Made by a program: the position numbers and the translations under genes
In this document: positions 1 to 9,103 of the stretch, one piece after another
How positions within the stretch are numbered: position 1 is the first letter of the stretch
Layout of the letters: every line of letters begins with the position of its first letter
The notes under the pieces: model-generated
Databases searched by the model: none
Seen by the model: the letters and a program-made list of their open reading frames with translations, nothing else
What the model was told of the DNA's origin: nothing
Assembly (NCBI GenBank): GCA_965243105.1
Contig: CBDEUC010000003.1
Span: 806,001 to 870,000 of the forward strand
Origin: WLWS01 sp965243105
Lineage (GTDB): Bacteria; Pseudomonadota; Gammaproteobacteria; Eutrophobiales; Eutrophobiaceae
Direction of reading: 5' to 3'
Length of the DNA: 64,000 nucleotides

Positions 1-423
1 GTTCCACGCCAGCTTGAGACCGGCCTGCGGATCGTTAGTGTCAGGCTCTGCAGGAAAGGCGCGACCGGCAACAAAATTGTCCACCAGTCCATCACCACTC
101 AGGCTGGGTGGATTATTCACCGCGTTCATGGTTGCCTTGATGTAGTTGGGATGCAGCTCAAGTGACTCGGTTGCCTTTGTCTGCAGTTCCACGTCACCCC
201 TTTTCACGTGGTCATACAGCGCGGGGTCGAGAATATCCTTGAACTGGTCCACGTTACCCTGGTTGATTTTCATTCCAGGTGTGTAACCGGGAAACTCCGG
301 TGTGAAGTTCTCGTAGGGATAAAAGGAGTTCTTCACATCCTCTTCGGTGAACTGCGCCTGGGTTGCTGTCGCGGTGACAGCCAGTATGCCTGCCAGGACT
401 GCAATTTTTGTTAACTTAAACAT
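1..423 (-). CDS. DUF1329 outer-envelope protein (C-terminus beyond window)
   Basis: Only the first 141 residues lie in the window; the gene continues past position 1. It opens with a signal peptide (MFKLTKIAVLAGILAVTATA), so the product is exported. The next residues (FTEEDVKNSFYPYENFTPEFPGYTPGMKI) look like the start of DUF1329 proteins, a family of roughly 450 residues that resembles LolB/outer-membrane lipoprotein-sorting proteins and is usually paired with DUF1302. A GGAGGG ribosome binding site precedes the ATG. It follows the DUF1302 gene by 23 bases in the same direction. I infer a role in moving hydrophobic compounds across the envelope; the biochemical function is not established. 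Confidence 0.85.
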   Translation of the reverse strand, partial: MFKLTKIAVLAGILAVTATATQAQFTEEDVKNSFYPYENFTPEFPGYTPGMKINQGNVDQFKDILDPALYDHVKRGDVELQTKATESLELHPNYIKATMNAVNNPPSLSGDGLVDNFVAGRAFPAEPDTNDPQAGLKLAWN

Positions 424-446
424 ACTTCGCCCTCCAAAAATTATTC

Positions 447-2567
447 TTAGAATCTGTATCTAACAAGCAACTGGATTTCGTCTTCGTGCTGGGCCATGCC
501 AATTGGGCCAGACTTGAAGCGGCCCAGTGGTTCAAAGCCGCGACGAATACCGATACTGGAAAACTCACCACCACCGGGGAAACAAGCCGGCCCGGGAGCT
601 GTTGCATCACAGGCTGGGCCTGCGGTAAACGGAGGCAGGGAGTTGGATGTACGACCGTCATCTGATTCACGATGACCCGTACCAAACTTGAAGTTACCCG
701 CCAGGGTGATTCTCCAGTTATCGTTGACCAGCCAGTCAACCCCGGGAGATATCACACCCGCCTGTGCGCCGGTGTCATACGCCGTGATGACGCGTGGCAA
801 TACCCGGTCGTTGGCATAGAACCCTTGAAACAGGAAGGTAGCAATGTAGTTATCTTTCCAGTCCTGGAATCCAATCTGGTGCCCAAACGGCGTGGTAATG
901 GATTCGTGATCCAGGATATGTTGACCAAACAGCTGCGCGGACAACAGGAAGGTTCGGTTCGGGTTAAGGAAACGGATATATGTTGGCCTGTCCCATCCAA
1001 TGACCCAACGCAGTACGTTGGATTCAGAAAACAGCCTGAACTGCGAGGTGTCGGCAAACTCCTCGCCGGAGGTATGTGCCACCTCGACCCTGATGGCAGA
1101 CTTGATCGGGTCAATATAGAAGTCGGCAGAACCACCAACCAGGTTCACACGTGGAAAGTGCACGTCAAAGGCTGGCACAAATCCGCGGGTTCGCAAAGCT
1201 CCCGGAACGTCTGTCGGATCAAAGGGGTTAAAGCCAAGCGGACAGAGTGCGAAATCCGGGCTCACAGCAGCAGGCGGACAACCAGCAGCAGGAATGGTTG
1301 AACCTACGAAGGGGTTGCGCGTTGGAATACCACCACGCAGGGACGGCAACTGTGAGTAGTAACTCAGGAAGTTAACAGAGAAACCTACGCTCTTGAACAC
1401 ACCCTCGATACGGAAACCACCCTGGTCAGCCTTCCAGTCAGGGATATTCACATTACGAATACCGATGGTCTGGGCCGGGAAGTCCGTTGCCAGGTTTCCT
1501 TCGGTGGCAAGGCCCGTGGCAAAGTTACTTACCGTACAACCGTTCTGCCAGCAGTTACCCAGCGCCCTGAAAAGGTCACCGGCAAGCAGGATGTTGTAAG
1601 GCATACCACCCTGACCAAGGAAGTTGGGTCGGAATTTTTCAAAGTTCCAGATGAGCTGGAAGTTCAGGTCATCAAAGGCACCCACTGCACCGGCGCGATA
1701 CTCGGCGGAGAAAATGCCCACCGGAATACGTGAGTCTTCCAGTTCTTCGTAAATGTTCTGGATGGAATAGTCGACCGGGTTAACCACGTCGAGGACTCGA
1801 AACAGGTCAGTACGACCCCAGACAACCTGCTGGCGGCCAACGCGAAAGTTAATTTCGTCACCATTGTCAAAAGGCATGGTGGCATCAATGTACATTTCAC
1901 GAAGGAAACCAAGACGGCTGGTGAACTCGGGAAAGCGCAAATCATTTTCATCCCAGTTCATGTAGCCCGGCAAACAGCCGCGGGAGTCAACATCGCAGGG
2001 GCGGGTCGGGGTGTAGAAATCGAGACCGCCACCAAAGGCGCCGTTGTTATTGCTGTTACCCAGTTCGCTACTGACTCGTTTCAGACCCTCGTTGGGGTTT
2101 GCGGTCAGGTCAAAACCAAAGTCACCACCGCCGGGTAGCAGGGGAACACCGGCCGTTACTGGTGAAGCACCCCAGGCTGTCTCATTGGGAAACACTAGAG
2201 AGGGCAGGTTTGTCACCGGTACCGTGCTGCCGGAGCTGCGCCCCATCACTGCACCACCGGAGTCATCACCGTATTCATCAGAGTTGAGATCGTACACACC
2301 GTCGTATACCGCGCGGAAGGTACCGTGCATGGATATCTCTGAGAAAACACCGTTGGGTTTAAAAATCTTTGACCACTCGACCTGTCCACGGACACGTTGC
2401 TTGGACAGGCCATAGTCAAATCGACCATGGGTGGTACTGTCCACGAACCCGTGTACTTCAAGTGAACCATCCTTGGAGTTCCAGGCGCCAACCTGGGTCG
2501 ATGTACTTGCAAGGAATGCAAGGATTACCACACTGAGAAAGCGTGTGTTTGAGCACGGCTTTATCAT
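447..2567 (-). CDS. DUF1302 family outer-membrane protein
   Basis: This 706-residue protein has an N-terminal signal peptide (about residues 1-28) and a mature start (WNSKDGSLEVHGFVDSTTHG) typical of DUF1302. It is rich in aromatic, Gly and Asn residues with alternating strands, and ends in Tyr-Arg-Phe, the terminal aromatic expected of a barrel inserted by the BAM complex. I infer an outer-membrane barrel. Family members usually sit beside DUF1329 and RND/MMPL genes, as here, often near pathways for hydrophobic substrates. A perfect palindrome lies about 40 bases upstream of the start, so this gene probably has its own regulated promoter although it follows the RND gene. Substrate unknown. 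Confidence 0.87.
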   Translation of the reverse strand: MIKPCSNTRFLSVVILAFLASTSTQVGAWNSKDGSLEVHGFVDSTTHGRFDYGLSKQRVRGQVEWSKIFKPNGVFSEISMHGTFRAVYDGVYDLNSDEYGDDSGGAVMGRSSGSTVPVTNLPSLVFPNETAWGASPVTAGVPLLPGGGDFGFDLTANPNEGLKRVSSELGNSNNNGAFGGGLDFYTPTRPCDVDSRGCLPGYMNWDENDLRFPEFTSRLGFLREMYIDATMPFDNGDEINFRVGRQQVVWGRTDLFRVLDVVNPVDYSIQNIYEELEDSRIPVGIFSAEYRAGAVGAFDDLNFQLIWNFEKFRPNFLGQGGMPYNILLAGDLFRALGNCWQNGCTVSNFATGLATEGNLATDFPAQTIGIRNVNIPDWKADQGGFRIEGVFKSVGFSVNFLSYYSQLPSLRGGIPTRNPFVGSTIPAAGCPPAAVSPDFALCPLGFNPFDPTDVPGALRTRGFVPAFDVHFPRVNLVGGSADFYIDPIKSAIRVEVAHTSGEEFADTSQFRLFSESNVLRWVIGWDRPTYIRFLNPNRTFLLSAQLFGQHILDHESITTPFGHQIGFQDWKDNYIATFLFQGFYANDRVLPRVITAYDTGAQAGVISPGVDWLVNDNWRITLAGNFKFGTGHRESDDGRTSNSLPPFTAGPACDATAPGPACFPGGGEFSSIGIRRGFEPLGRFKSGPIGMAQHEDEIQLLVRYRF

Positions 2568-2605
2568 AACTTCCCCCTCATCTATCGTTATGTCGTGACT
2601 ATTAG

Positions 2606-2621
2606 AAAATATCGATATTTT
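2606..2621. promoter_or_regulatory. Palindromic operator, copy 1 (AAAATATCGATATTTT)
   Basis: A perfect 16-base palindrome lies 39 bases upstream of the DUF1302 start, in the 192-base gap before the RND gene. The same sequence recurs at 23034-23049, and an 18-base version is at 12843-12860. All three are in promoter regions of the aromatic-degradation locus. I infer a binding site for one regulator, most likely the GntR protein encoded beside copy 2. The rest of this gap is AT-rich with no other recognisable signal. Confidence 0.7.
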
Positions 2622-2759
2622 TGTACTATAACTATTTTTTCAACAATTACTACCGCTTTTTAGCCTTTCTACTACGGGTAATTTTCCTGCACTTTACCTC
2701 TTATATTTCAGCAACTTACGAGTTGTATTTTTTACACAATTCGAATCCTGGCGACCATC

Positions 2760-5138
2760 CTAGACCTCGTGCACATGATCCTTCTCGCTCCAGTGCTCTT
2801 TCGCCGCATCCATGATGAACTTCGGCTTGAAGATATCCACCCAGGCCGGCACCAGGAACATGGCGGAACAGGCATTGAGTACCAGCATAATGATGAGCAG
2901 GCGCGCCGCATCAGCCTGGAACCTGAGGTCAGAAATAAACACCCACATGATAATGCCGCCTATAAGCGTGGTCGCGGTAAAAGCAATAGCCACACCCGTG
3001 GTACCCACGGCGCGCGTGACCGCTTCCTGCAGGTTACTGGCAAAGTGCATCTCCTCCTTGATACGGTCCATCATGTAAATGGCATAGTCCACGCCGAGCC
3101 CGATACCTACAGCAATCATGGGCACCGTGTTGACGTTCAGACCCATATCAAGAATACCCATGCAGGCGTAGGTGAGAGTCGTGGCGAAACCCATGGAAGC
3201 GAGCATCATCACACCACTGTGCACGGTACCGTAAAACCAGAAGGTAAATGCGAGGATAAGAAGCAGCACTGCAGGCACCACGATGAGGTTGGTTTCGTAT
3301 GCCTCTTCGTCAATGGCTGCCGTCACACCCACCGGGCCACCGGCAAGATCAATTTGTAGTCCTTCCACCTGGTTAGCCGGATCGTTAATCCATTCCTTCG
3401 CCATGTGAATGGAACGTCGTATGGTTTCACCGGTGTGATCCTTGTAGTAGAAAACCATGTTGGCGATCTTTTCATCGGTATCGATGTATTCAAGCAATGC
3501 GCCCGGTGTCGGAGCTGACATCATGTACATGAACATCAGCCCACCAATATTGGAATTCACCGTGGGCACCACGCCCCAGCGTGGATCGTCATTGCGGGTC
3601 ATCTGGTTGACCTGTTTGATCAAATCATTAACACCCTTTACACCACCGAGGTTGGGATCCAGCATCATGTGGTTTTTAAAATCGGTTAGTGCTTTCAGTA
3701 CTTCCGGTCGCTTCAATCCACCCTTCTCATCAGCGCGGGCAATAATAAACATTTCTTCAGAACCGGGAAAACTGCTATTGATGGTTTCAGAGGAAATGTT
3801 GTAGTCATGATCGCGATAAAGCAGGGGTGAGCCCGGTTCCGGTTCGCCGACCTTGACTTCCTTGGCCATGTAGCTGGCACCAATGGAGATCAACAGGCAG
3901 GCAATCAGTACATTACGGGAACGCTTCTGCGTAGAGACAACCAGCGCCAGCTTGGGAAAGATCTTGCGAATCACCGTTGTCTTCAGGGCCGTGTTCTTCG
4001 GTCGCGGTAACTCCGCCAGCGTCATGGGAATCACGATGAGTACGGTAACCACCATGATGAGCGCCCAGAAAGACGCGTACACTGCCATCTTGTCATTGAT
4101 AGGCACCGATCCCAGTCCAATGAGGTATAGCGCAGCCGCGTCAGCAACGATGGCCAGCGCACCCGGACGGAACAGCGAGTTAAAGGTATTCCTCGCCGCC
4201 TGGATGGTGTCTTCAGTGAGTGAAAGCTCGAGAAAGTAGCGCTCGATTTTCTGGATACCGTGGGACATGGAACGTGCAGAAATCAGGAAAGGCACAACCA
4301 GCATCAATGGATCCAGGTTGTAGCCAAACAGGCCCATGAAGCCCACACCCCAGATGGTGGTCAGGATCATCCCCAGTAGTGGCAGGAAAATGCCGTAAAC
4401 ACGCCGGGTATAGACAACCAGTATGGCGAGCACGATGAGAATGGTGATACTGAAAATCTGCAGGATTTGCCCACTGTAGGAATCTACCCAGCCCACCAGC
4501 ACCGGGTTACCGGTAGCGTGAATAGTCACGCCGGGTGCGGACTCTTCTTCGCGAATTTTCTGTAACTCGTCAAACACAACCCGGTAACGCAGCTGGCCCT
4601 CGTTGAGCGTGCCTTTTACCAGGGCGGATTTAAGATCCGGTGATACAAGCAGGCCGTAGACGTTATTACTTGAAATGACGTCGCGCTGGATCTTTGCCAG
4701 CTCTTCTTCAGTGTATTCACCACGCTGGGGGTCATAATAGGTCTTGGATCGAATCGTGCCATCCGGTGTGATCCATATCTTTCGCGTATTTCGATGGGTC
4801 AGGCTGGTCACCAGGTTATGATTGATGTTGGTGACCTCATCGAGCTTTTGCGTGATACGATGAATACGATCCAGCGTGTCATTGTTAAAAATCGTTCCTT
4901 CATCCACAGTCACGGACATCACGATAATATTCGCGCCGCCAAAGGTGTCGCGGATCTCGTTATGGAGCTTGATGTACTCATGCTCCTGCGGCAGCAGGTC
5001 GGCAAAGTCAGACAGCATTCTTACCGAGGGGATCTGCCAGGCAAAAAAGGCCGTGATGAGTGCGATAACAGCAAGAACAACCCGCCTGTTATCAAACAGG
5101 AAGTTACTTAGCTTGGGAAAGAAACCGGTATTTTCCAT
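2760..5138 (-). CDS. RND superfamily (MMPL-type) exporter
   Basis: This 792-residue polytopic membrane protein starts with a short cytoplasmic tail and a first helix near residues 17-35, followed by a large periplasmic loop. Two hydrophobic blocks (about residues 220-400 and 620-780) give the duplicated RND layout. Its length matches single-chain MMPL/HpnN-like exporters, not the 1000-residue AcrB type, and no membrane-fusion gene is adjacent. It starts 3 bases after the YCF48-like lipoprotein gene, so the two are almost certainly cotranslated. With the downstream DUF1302 and DUF1329 genes it probably forms an envelope-spanning system for hydrophobic compounds. Direction and substrate are unknown. 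Confidence 0.88.
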   Translation of the reverse strand: MENTGFFPKLSNFLFDNRRVVLAVIALITAFFAWQIPSVRMLSDFADLLPQEHEYIKLHNEIRDTFGGANIIVMSVTVDEGTIFNNDTLDRIHRITQKLDEVTNINHNLVTSLTHRNTRKIWITPDGTIRSKTYYDPQRGEYTEEELAKIQRDVISSNNVYGLLVSPDLKSALVKGTLNEGQLRYRVVFDELQKIREEESAPGVTIHATGNPVLVGWVDSYSGQILQIFSITILIVLAILVVYTRRVYGIFLPLLGMILTTIWGVGFMGLFGYNLDPLMLVVPFLISARSMSHGIQKIERYFLELSLTEDTIQAARNTFNSLFRPGALAIVADAAALYLIGLGSVPINDKMAVYASFWALIMVVTVLIVIPMTLAELPRPKNTALKTTVIRKIFPKLALVVSTQKRSRNVLIACLLISIGASYMAKEVKVGEPEPGSPLLYRDHDYNISSETINSSFPGSEEMFIIARADEKGGLKRPEVLKALTDFKNHMMLDPNLGGVKGVNDLIKQVNQMTRNDDPRWGVVPTVNSNIGGLMFMYMMSAPTPGALLEYIDTDEKIANMVFYYKDHTGETIRRSIHMAKEWINDPANQVEGLQIDLAGGPVGVTAAIDEEAYETNLIVVPAVLLLILAFTFWFYGTVHSGVMMLASMGFATTLTYACMGILDMGLNVNTVPMIAVGIGLGVDYAIYMMDRIKEEMHFASNLQEAVTRAVGTTGVAIAFTATTLIGGIIMWVFISDLRFQADAARLLIIMLVLNACSAMFLVPAWVDIFKPKFIMDAAKEHWSEKDHVHEV

Positions 5139-5141
5139 GGC

Positions 5142-6176
5142 CTACTCCCCCTCACTGTTGGCGGCAAGATTGATGTTCTCGTCGAACAATCCCGCGTACT
5201 TTGGTTTAAGCTGGTTCATATCCAGGATGTGCAGAATTCCGCCAGGCCCCGCAACGAGGACACGGTTGTTTTGCAGGGATACGATGCCGCCAAGATAAAG
5301 ACGTATGGTCTGTCCATGATCCATTTCGGACCACTGGTCGTTTTCCAGGCCCAGAATTTTTCCTTCACCCCCGACAACCAGTAAGGGGCCACTTGTTTTT
5401 TCCATGCGAAAAAGTGAAACCAGGGTATTGCTTTCCTGTGGCGTCCAGCTACGCCCACCGTCGCTGGTATGCAGGATGACGCCGACAAGGCCGACCACCC
5501 AGCCCATCTGGCTGTTTTCAAAATACATGTCCTGTGGATAGAAGTCTTCCTGCATGGGTGGCATGGTCTCCCAGTTCTGGCCACCGTCCGAAGACTTCAT
5601 CAGGGTACCAAATTCACCGCTGACAAATACTTCGTCGTCATTAATAAACTGGATATTGTTGAGGATGATGTCTTCCTCGGTCGAGTAAGAGGACCAGCTT
5701 GTCCCCTTGTCCGCTGAGTTCAGTATCGTTGCAAAGGCACCCACGACCCACAGCTTGTTGCTGCTGTCACAGGTAATCGCCTGGGTTGTTTCTTCCGTAC
5801 CCACTTTTCGCGCATTCCAGCTGGCGCCGGCATCTTCTGAAATCCACACGTCGCCTTCAAAGGACAGCGCGGCGACCGTCGTATCATCACAGGTGGTGAT
5901 ATCAATCAGGGCCGGGTAGCCCGGCAGTTCCTGTCGATTCCAGGACTCGCCGTCATCATTGGAACTCAGTACCAGTCCATGGGAACCAACCACGAAGATG
6001 TTCTCATCCTGTGCTGCCACCGCGAGGAATGTATCGGTGCGCCTGGCGTGCTGTTTCTTTGCTTCTTCTACCGCATCCAGTACCAGTGGCGCTTCGCAGG
6101 CAGTGAGTAACAAGGACAATAAGGCGAATAATGCTAACCTCGATGTCGTGCTACTGTTCAAGTAAAGCTTTTGCAA
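5142..6176 (-). CDS. YCF48/BNR-repeat beta-propeller lipoprotein
   Basis: The 344-residue product has a lipoprotein signal ending in LLTAC, with Cys27 as the lipidation site. Repeats with SxDGGxxW or similar cores (SNDDGESWN, SEDAGASWN, SSDGGQNWE, TSDGGRSWT) are typical of the YCF48/Hcf136 and BNR propeller families. In gammaproteobacteria such proteins often neighbour RND/DUF1302/DUF1329 genes. This one precedes the RND gene by 3 bases and follows dmpH by 29 bases, which suggests that the transport set is transcribed with the meta-cleavage genes. It is probably a periplasmic, membrane-anchored scaffold or accessory protein for the exporter; the photosystem role of plant homologues does not apply. 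Confidence 0.85.
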   Translation of the reverse strand: MQKLYLNSSTTSRLALFALLSLLLTACEAPLVLDAVEEAKKQHARRTDTFLAVAAQDENIFVVGSHGLVLSSNDDGESWNRQELPGYPALIDITTCDDTTVAALSFEGDVWISEDAGASWNARKVGTEETTQAITCDSSNKLWVVGAFATILNSADKGTSWSSYSTEEDIILNNIQFINDDEVFVSGEFGTLMKSSDGGQNWETMPPMQEDFYPQDMYFENSQMGWVVGLVGVILHTSDGGRSWTPQESNTLVSLFRMEKTSGPLLVVGGEGKILGLENDQWSEMDHGQTIRLYLGGIVSLQNNRVLVAGPGGILHILDMNQLKPKYAGLFDENINLAANSEGE

Positions 6177-6205
6177 TTTCTCTCCCCCGAGTAAATTTAA
6201 TACTG

Positions 6206-6994
6206 CTACACAAAACGCATAGAAACCGTGCCAAGATCCTGGCAGCGCATGGTGATGTTATCGCCTTTCTCAACGCCCACTGCCGCGGTGATGCCACCGG
6301 TCATGATGAAAGTACCTGCAGGGATCTCCTCGCCCCTTTCTGCAAGCATGTTGGCGAGCATGGCAACACTGGCTGCGGGATGACCTAACACAGCTGCCCC
6401 TGCTCCGAGTTCAACCACTTCGCCATTTTTCTCCAGCACAACACCCAGGGTCGGCAGGTCCAGGTTTTCTACTTTGGCAATGTTGCTGCCCGTAACAAAA
6501 CCCGCGGCAGAGGTGTTATCAGCAATCACGCTTTTGAGATCAAATTTAAAATCCTTGTAGCGTGAATCGATGATTTCGACTGCAGGAATGACAAAGTCGA
6601 TCGCGGCCAGCACAGAACCTATGTGGCAACCCGGTCCTTTAAGAGTTTTCTTGGTCATCACCGCCACTTCACCTTCAATACGAGGGTGAATAAATTTTGA
6701 TGTATCGATCTCTGCACCATCGGCATGGGAACCATAGTCAGTAAGAAAACCAAACACCGGTGTCTCTACACCCATCTGTTTCATCTTGGCATGGGATGTC
6801 AGACCCATCTTGAGGCCGGCGAGGCCGGTGCCACGATCCAGCTTTCGTTGCCTGATGGCATATTGGATAGCGTAGGCGTCGTCCCAGTCCATATCCGGAT
6901 GGTCGTCGGTAATCTTGGTGATAGCCGACTTGTTCAGCTCAGCGTTCTCGACATGCTCCGCCAGGGAAGCGATAGTTTTTTCATCTAAATTCAT
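6206..6994 (-). CDS. dmpH: 2-oxo-3-hexenedioate (4-oxalocrotonate) decarboxylase
   Basis: This 262-residue member of the hydratase/decarboxylase (fumarylacetoacetase-like) fold decarboxylates 2-oxohex-3-enedioate to 2-oxopent-4-enoate in the dehydrogenase branch of catechol meta-cleavage. The decarboxylase is told from the hydratase by KMGLTSHAKMKQMGV, by DNTSAAGF where the hydratase has DNASCG, and by its place after dmpG, as in the classical dmp order. Acidic residues of the EGEVAV and EIIDSR segments are expected metal ligands. It overlaps dmpG by 4 bases. The tautomerase gene dmpI, which normally follows, is absent. Confidence 0.9.
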   Translation of the reverse strand: MNLDEKTIASLAEHVENAELNKSAITKITDDHPDMDWDDAYAIQYAIRQRKLDRGTGLAGLKMGLTSHAKMKQMGVETPVFGFLTDYGSHADGAEIDTSKFIHPRIEGEVAVMTKKTLKGPGCHIGSVLAAIDFVIPAVEIIDSRYKDFKFDLKSVIADNTSAAGFVTGSNIAKVENLDLPTLGVVLEKNGEVVELGAGAAVLGHPAASVAMLANMLAERGEEIPAGTFIMTGGITAAVGVEKGDNITMRCQDLGTVSMRFV

Positions 6995-8034
6995 GCGTTC
7001 GCACCTTCTTCGGTTTCAAGGGCTTTTTTCATATTCAATGCCACGTCTTCGATCATGTCTTCCTGCCCGCCAACGGTTTTCATTCGACCTAGTTCAACCA
7101 GGATTTTTTCTGAAGGCACGCCGTGTTTCTCACCGGCGCGCTTGGCATGTAAAAGGAAAGAGGAATAAACACCGGCATAGCCCATGACGAGGGAGTCACG
7201 ATCTACCCTGATGGCCTGGTCCATCATCGGCACGACCAGTTCCTCAGCCGCGTCCATTAACTTGAAGACATCAACACCGGTTTCAACACCCATGCGGTCC
7301 AGCACGGCATTAAAAACTTCAAGGGGTGTGTTGCCAGCGCCGGCACCGAGGCCAGCGGCGGAACCATCAATCCTGTCAGCACCTGCTTCGATTGCAGCAA
7401 GCGAGTTTGCTACGCCCATGGCAAGGTTGTGATGACCGTGAAAACCGATCTCGGTTTCCGGCTTGAGGTGCTCTCTCAGGGTCGAAATCCTCGCAGTGAC
7501 ATCGTCCGGCAACATGTAGCCGGCAGAATCCGTGCAATAGATACAGTTGGCGCCATAGCTTTCCATCAACTTCGCCTGTTCAAGCAAACCATCGGGCTCG
7601 TTCATATGCGCCATCATCAGGAAACCGACAGTATCCATTTCCAGTTTACGTGCCAGGGCAATGTGTTGCTCGGAGACATCGGCCTCGGTGCAGTGGGTTG
7701 CAACACGCATTGTGTGTACGCCAATTTCATAGGCCATGTTGAGATGATCAACCGTCGCGATACCCGGAAGCAGGAGTGCAGAAATTTTTGCCTGCTTCAT
7801 TTTTGGAATCACTGCGCCGAGGTACTCTTCATCGGAATTGCAGGGGAATCCATAATTAATGGATGAACCACCCAGTCCATCACCGTGGGTTACTTCAATA
7901 AGCGGTATACCCGCTTCGTCCAGCGCTGATGCCACGCTGACCATTTCATCCAGGGTGATCTGGTGACGCTTGGCATGCATGCCATCGCGCAGGCACATAT
8001 CGTGCAGTTTTACTTTCTTTCCTCTTAAATCCAT
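6991..8034 (-). CDS. dmpG: 4-hydroxy-2-oxovalerate aldolase
   Basis: The 347-residue aldolase cleaves 4-hydroxy-2-oxovalerate to pyruvate and acetaldehyde. The N-terminal LHDMCLRDGMHAKRHQ carries the catalytic Arg-Asp pair (R16, D17) and conserved His of the HMG-CoA-lyase-like TIM barrel. GFHGHHNLAMGVANS holds the metal-binding His pair. The C-terminal region (from about residue 280) is the DmpG communication domain that contacts DmpF to channel acetaldehyde. It starts 11 bases after dmpF and overlaps dmpH by 4 bases, consistent with a tightly coupled operon and a DmpFG complex. Confidence 0.95.
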   Translation of the reverse strand: MDLRGKKVKLHDMCLRDGMHAKRHQITLDEMVSVASALDEAGIPLIEVTHGDGLGGSSINYGFPCNSDEEYLGAVIPKMKQAKISALLLPGIATVDHLNMAYEIGVHTMRVATHCTEADVSEQHIALARKLEMDTVGFLMMAHMNEPDGLLEQAKLMESYGANCIYCTDSAGYMLPDDVTARISTLREHLKPETEIGFHGHHNLAMGVANSLAAIEAGADRIDGSAAGLGAGAGNTPLEVFNAVLDRMGVETGVDVFKLMDAAEELVVPMMDQAIRVDRDSLVMGYAGVYSSFLLHAKRAGEKHGVPSEKILVELGRMKTVGGQEDMIEDVALNMKKALETEEGANA

Positions 8035-8045
8035 CTTGTTTTTCC

Positions 8046-8954
8046 TCAGGCGTTAACCGCTTCAAGGGTGATTTCGCCGTTAACAATTTCCTCGGCAAAC
8101 ATTTCTGCTGTTCTCAAAGCAGCAGCGGTCATGATGTCCAGGTTGCCGGCATAATTTGGCAGGTAGTCTCCAAGACCTTCCACTTCCAGGAATATGGAGA
8201 CACGCTTACCGTCAAACACGGGACCGTTCTTCAGCGTATAGCCAGGCACATATTTTTGAACTTCCTTGATCATGTCATGCACCGATCTTGTGATCGCCTC
8301 TTCATCGGGATCGTCCTTAACAAGACAGTGCACTGTGTCGCGCATGATGATGGGTGGTTCTGCAGGATTGAGAATAATGATGGCCTTGCCCTTATCGGCT
8401 CCGCCAATCTCTGCAACGGCGCCTGCGGTGGTGCGGGTAAATTCATCAATATTCTTTCTTGTGCCGGGACCGGCGGACTTTGAAGATACAGTGGCGACGA
8501 TCTCGCCGTATTCGACGGGCTGCACGCGACTCACCGCGGCCACCATGGGAATAGTCGCCTGTCCGCCACAGGTCACCATGTTGACATTCATTTCGCGCTT
8601 GCCCACGTGATCGGACAGGTTCACCGGTGGAACGCAGTAAGGTCCAATAGCGGCGGGTGTCAGGTCAATCATCATGGCGCCCTTTGACTGTACTTTTTTT
8701 GAATTCTCCTCGTGTACGTAGGCAGAAGTCGCGTCAAAGGCAATTTGAATATTGTCTTCGATCATGTGCGGCAGTAAGCCATCAACACCTTCATGGGTGG
8801 TCTTTAAACCCGCTTCCCTGGCCTTTGCCAGGCCATCGGAGTCAGGATCAATGCCCACCATCCACACCGGGTTGATCCACTCACTGCGCAGTGCCTTGAT
8901 CATCAGGTCAGTTCCAATGTTGCCGGAACCAATCAGTGCTGCGTTAACCTTCAT
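8046..8954 (-). CDS. dmpF: Acetaldehyde dehydrogenase (acylating)
   Basis: This 302-residue NAD- and CoA-dependent enzyme converts acetaldehyde from DmpG to acetyl-CoA. The N-terminal ALIGSGNIGTDL is the Rossmann glycine motif. MVTCGGQATIP contains the catalytic cysteine (C129). Length and order (immediately before dmpG) match DmpF/BphJ. A 101-base hairpin repeat fills the gap to dmpE upstream, so dmpF may be separated from dmpE at the transcript level, although both face the same way. Confidence 0.95.
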   Translation of the reverse strand: MKVNAALIGSGNIGTDLMIKALRSEWINPVWMVGIDPDSDGLAKAREAGLKTTHEGVDGLLPHMIEDNIQIAFDATSAYVHEENSKKVQSKGAMMIDLTPAAIGPYCVPPVNLSDHVGKREMNVNMVTCGGQATIPMVAAVSRVQPVEYGEIVATVSSKSAGPGTRKNIDEFTRTTAGAVAEIGGADKGKAIIILNPAEPPIIMRDTVHCLVKDDPDEEAITRSVHDMIKEVQKYVPGYTLKNGPVFDGKRVSIFLEVEGLGDYLPNYAGNLDIMTAAALRTAEMFAEEIVNGEITLEAVNA

Positions 8955-8995
8955 TTCACATTTCCTCTACTTACATTAGCCGCTTCAATTGATTA

Positions 8996-9096
8996 AGTTT
9001 GCATGTACAAAAGAGCTGACCTTCAGTGGCATGGATGCCACTGTTGAGCGTACATGGATGTATTCACAGCGCGTCAGCGTTTTGTGCATGCGAACT
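8996..9096. repeat. Intergenic three-stem hairpin repeat, family 1 copy A
   Basis: The element has an outer stem of about 24 bases (AGTTTGCATGTACAAAA against its near-complement ending at 9096). An inner perfect hairpin CAGTGGCAT-GG-ATGCCACTG lies at 9024-9043, followed by GAGCGTACATGGATGTATT. The last block is shared almost exactly with the copy at 16561-16660. It fills the dmpE-dmpF gap. No transposase or coding potential is visible. It may act as a transcript-processing or attenuation structure, or be a REP-like mobile hairpin. Confidence 0.85.
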
Positions 9097-9103
9097 AAAA
9101 CTT

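Noticed and set aside
672..1301. 209-residue plus-strand frame inside the DUF1302 gene
   Set aside because: Antisense shadow with no recognisable domain; DUF1302 is clear on the other strand.
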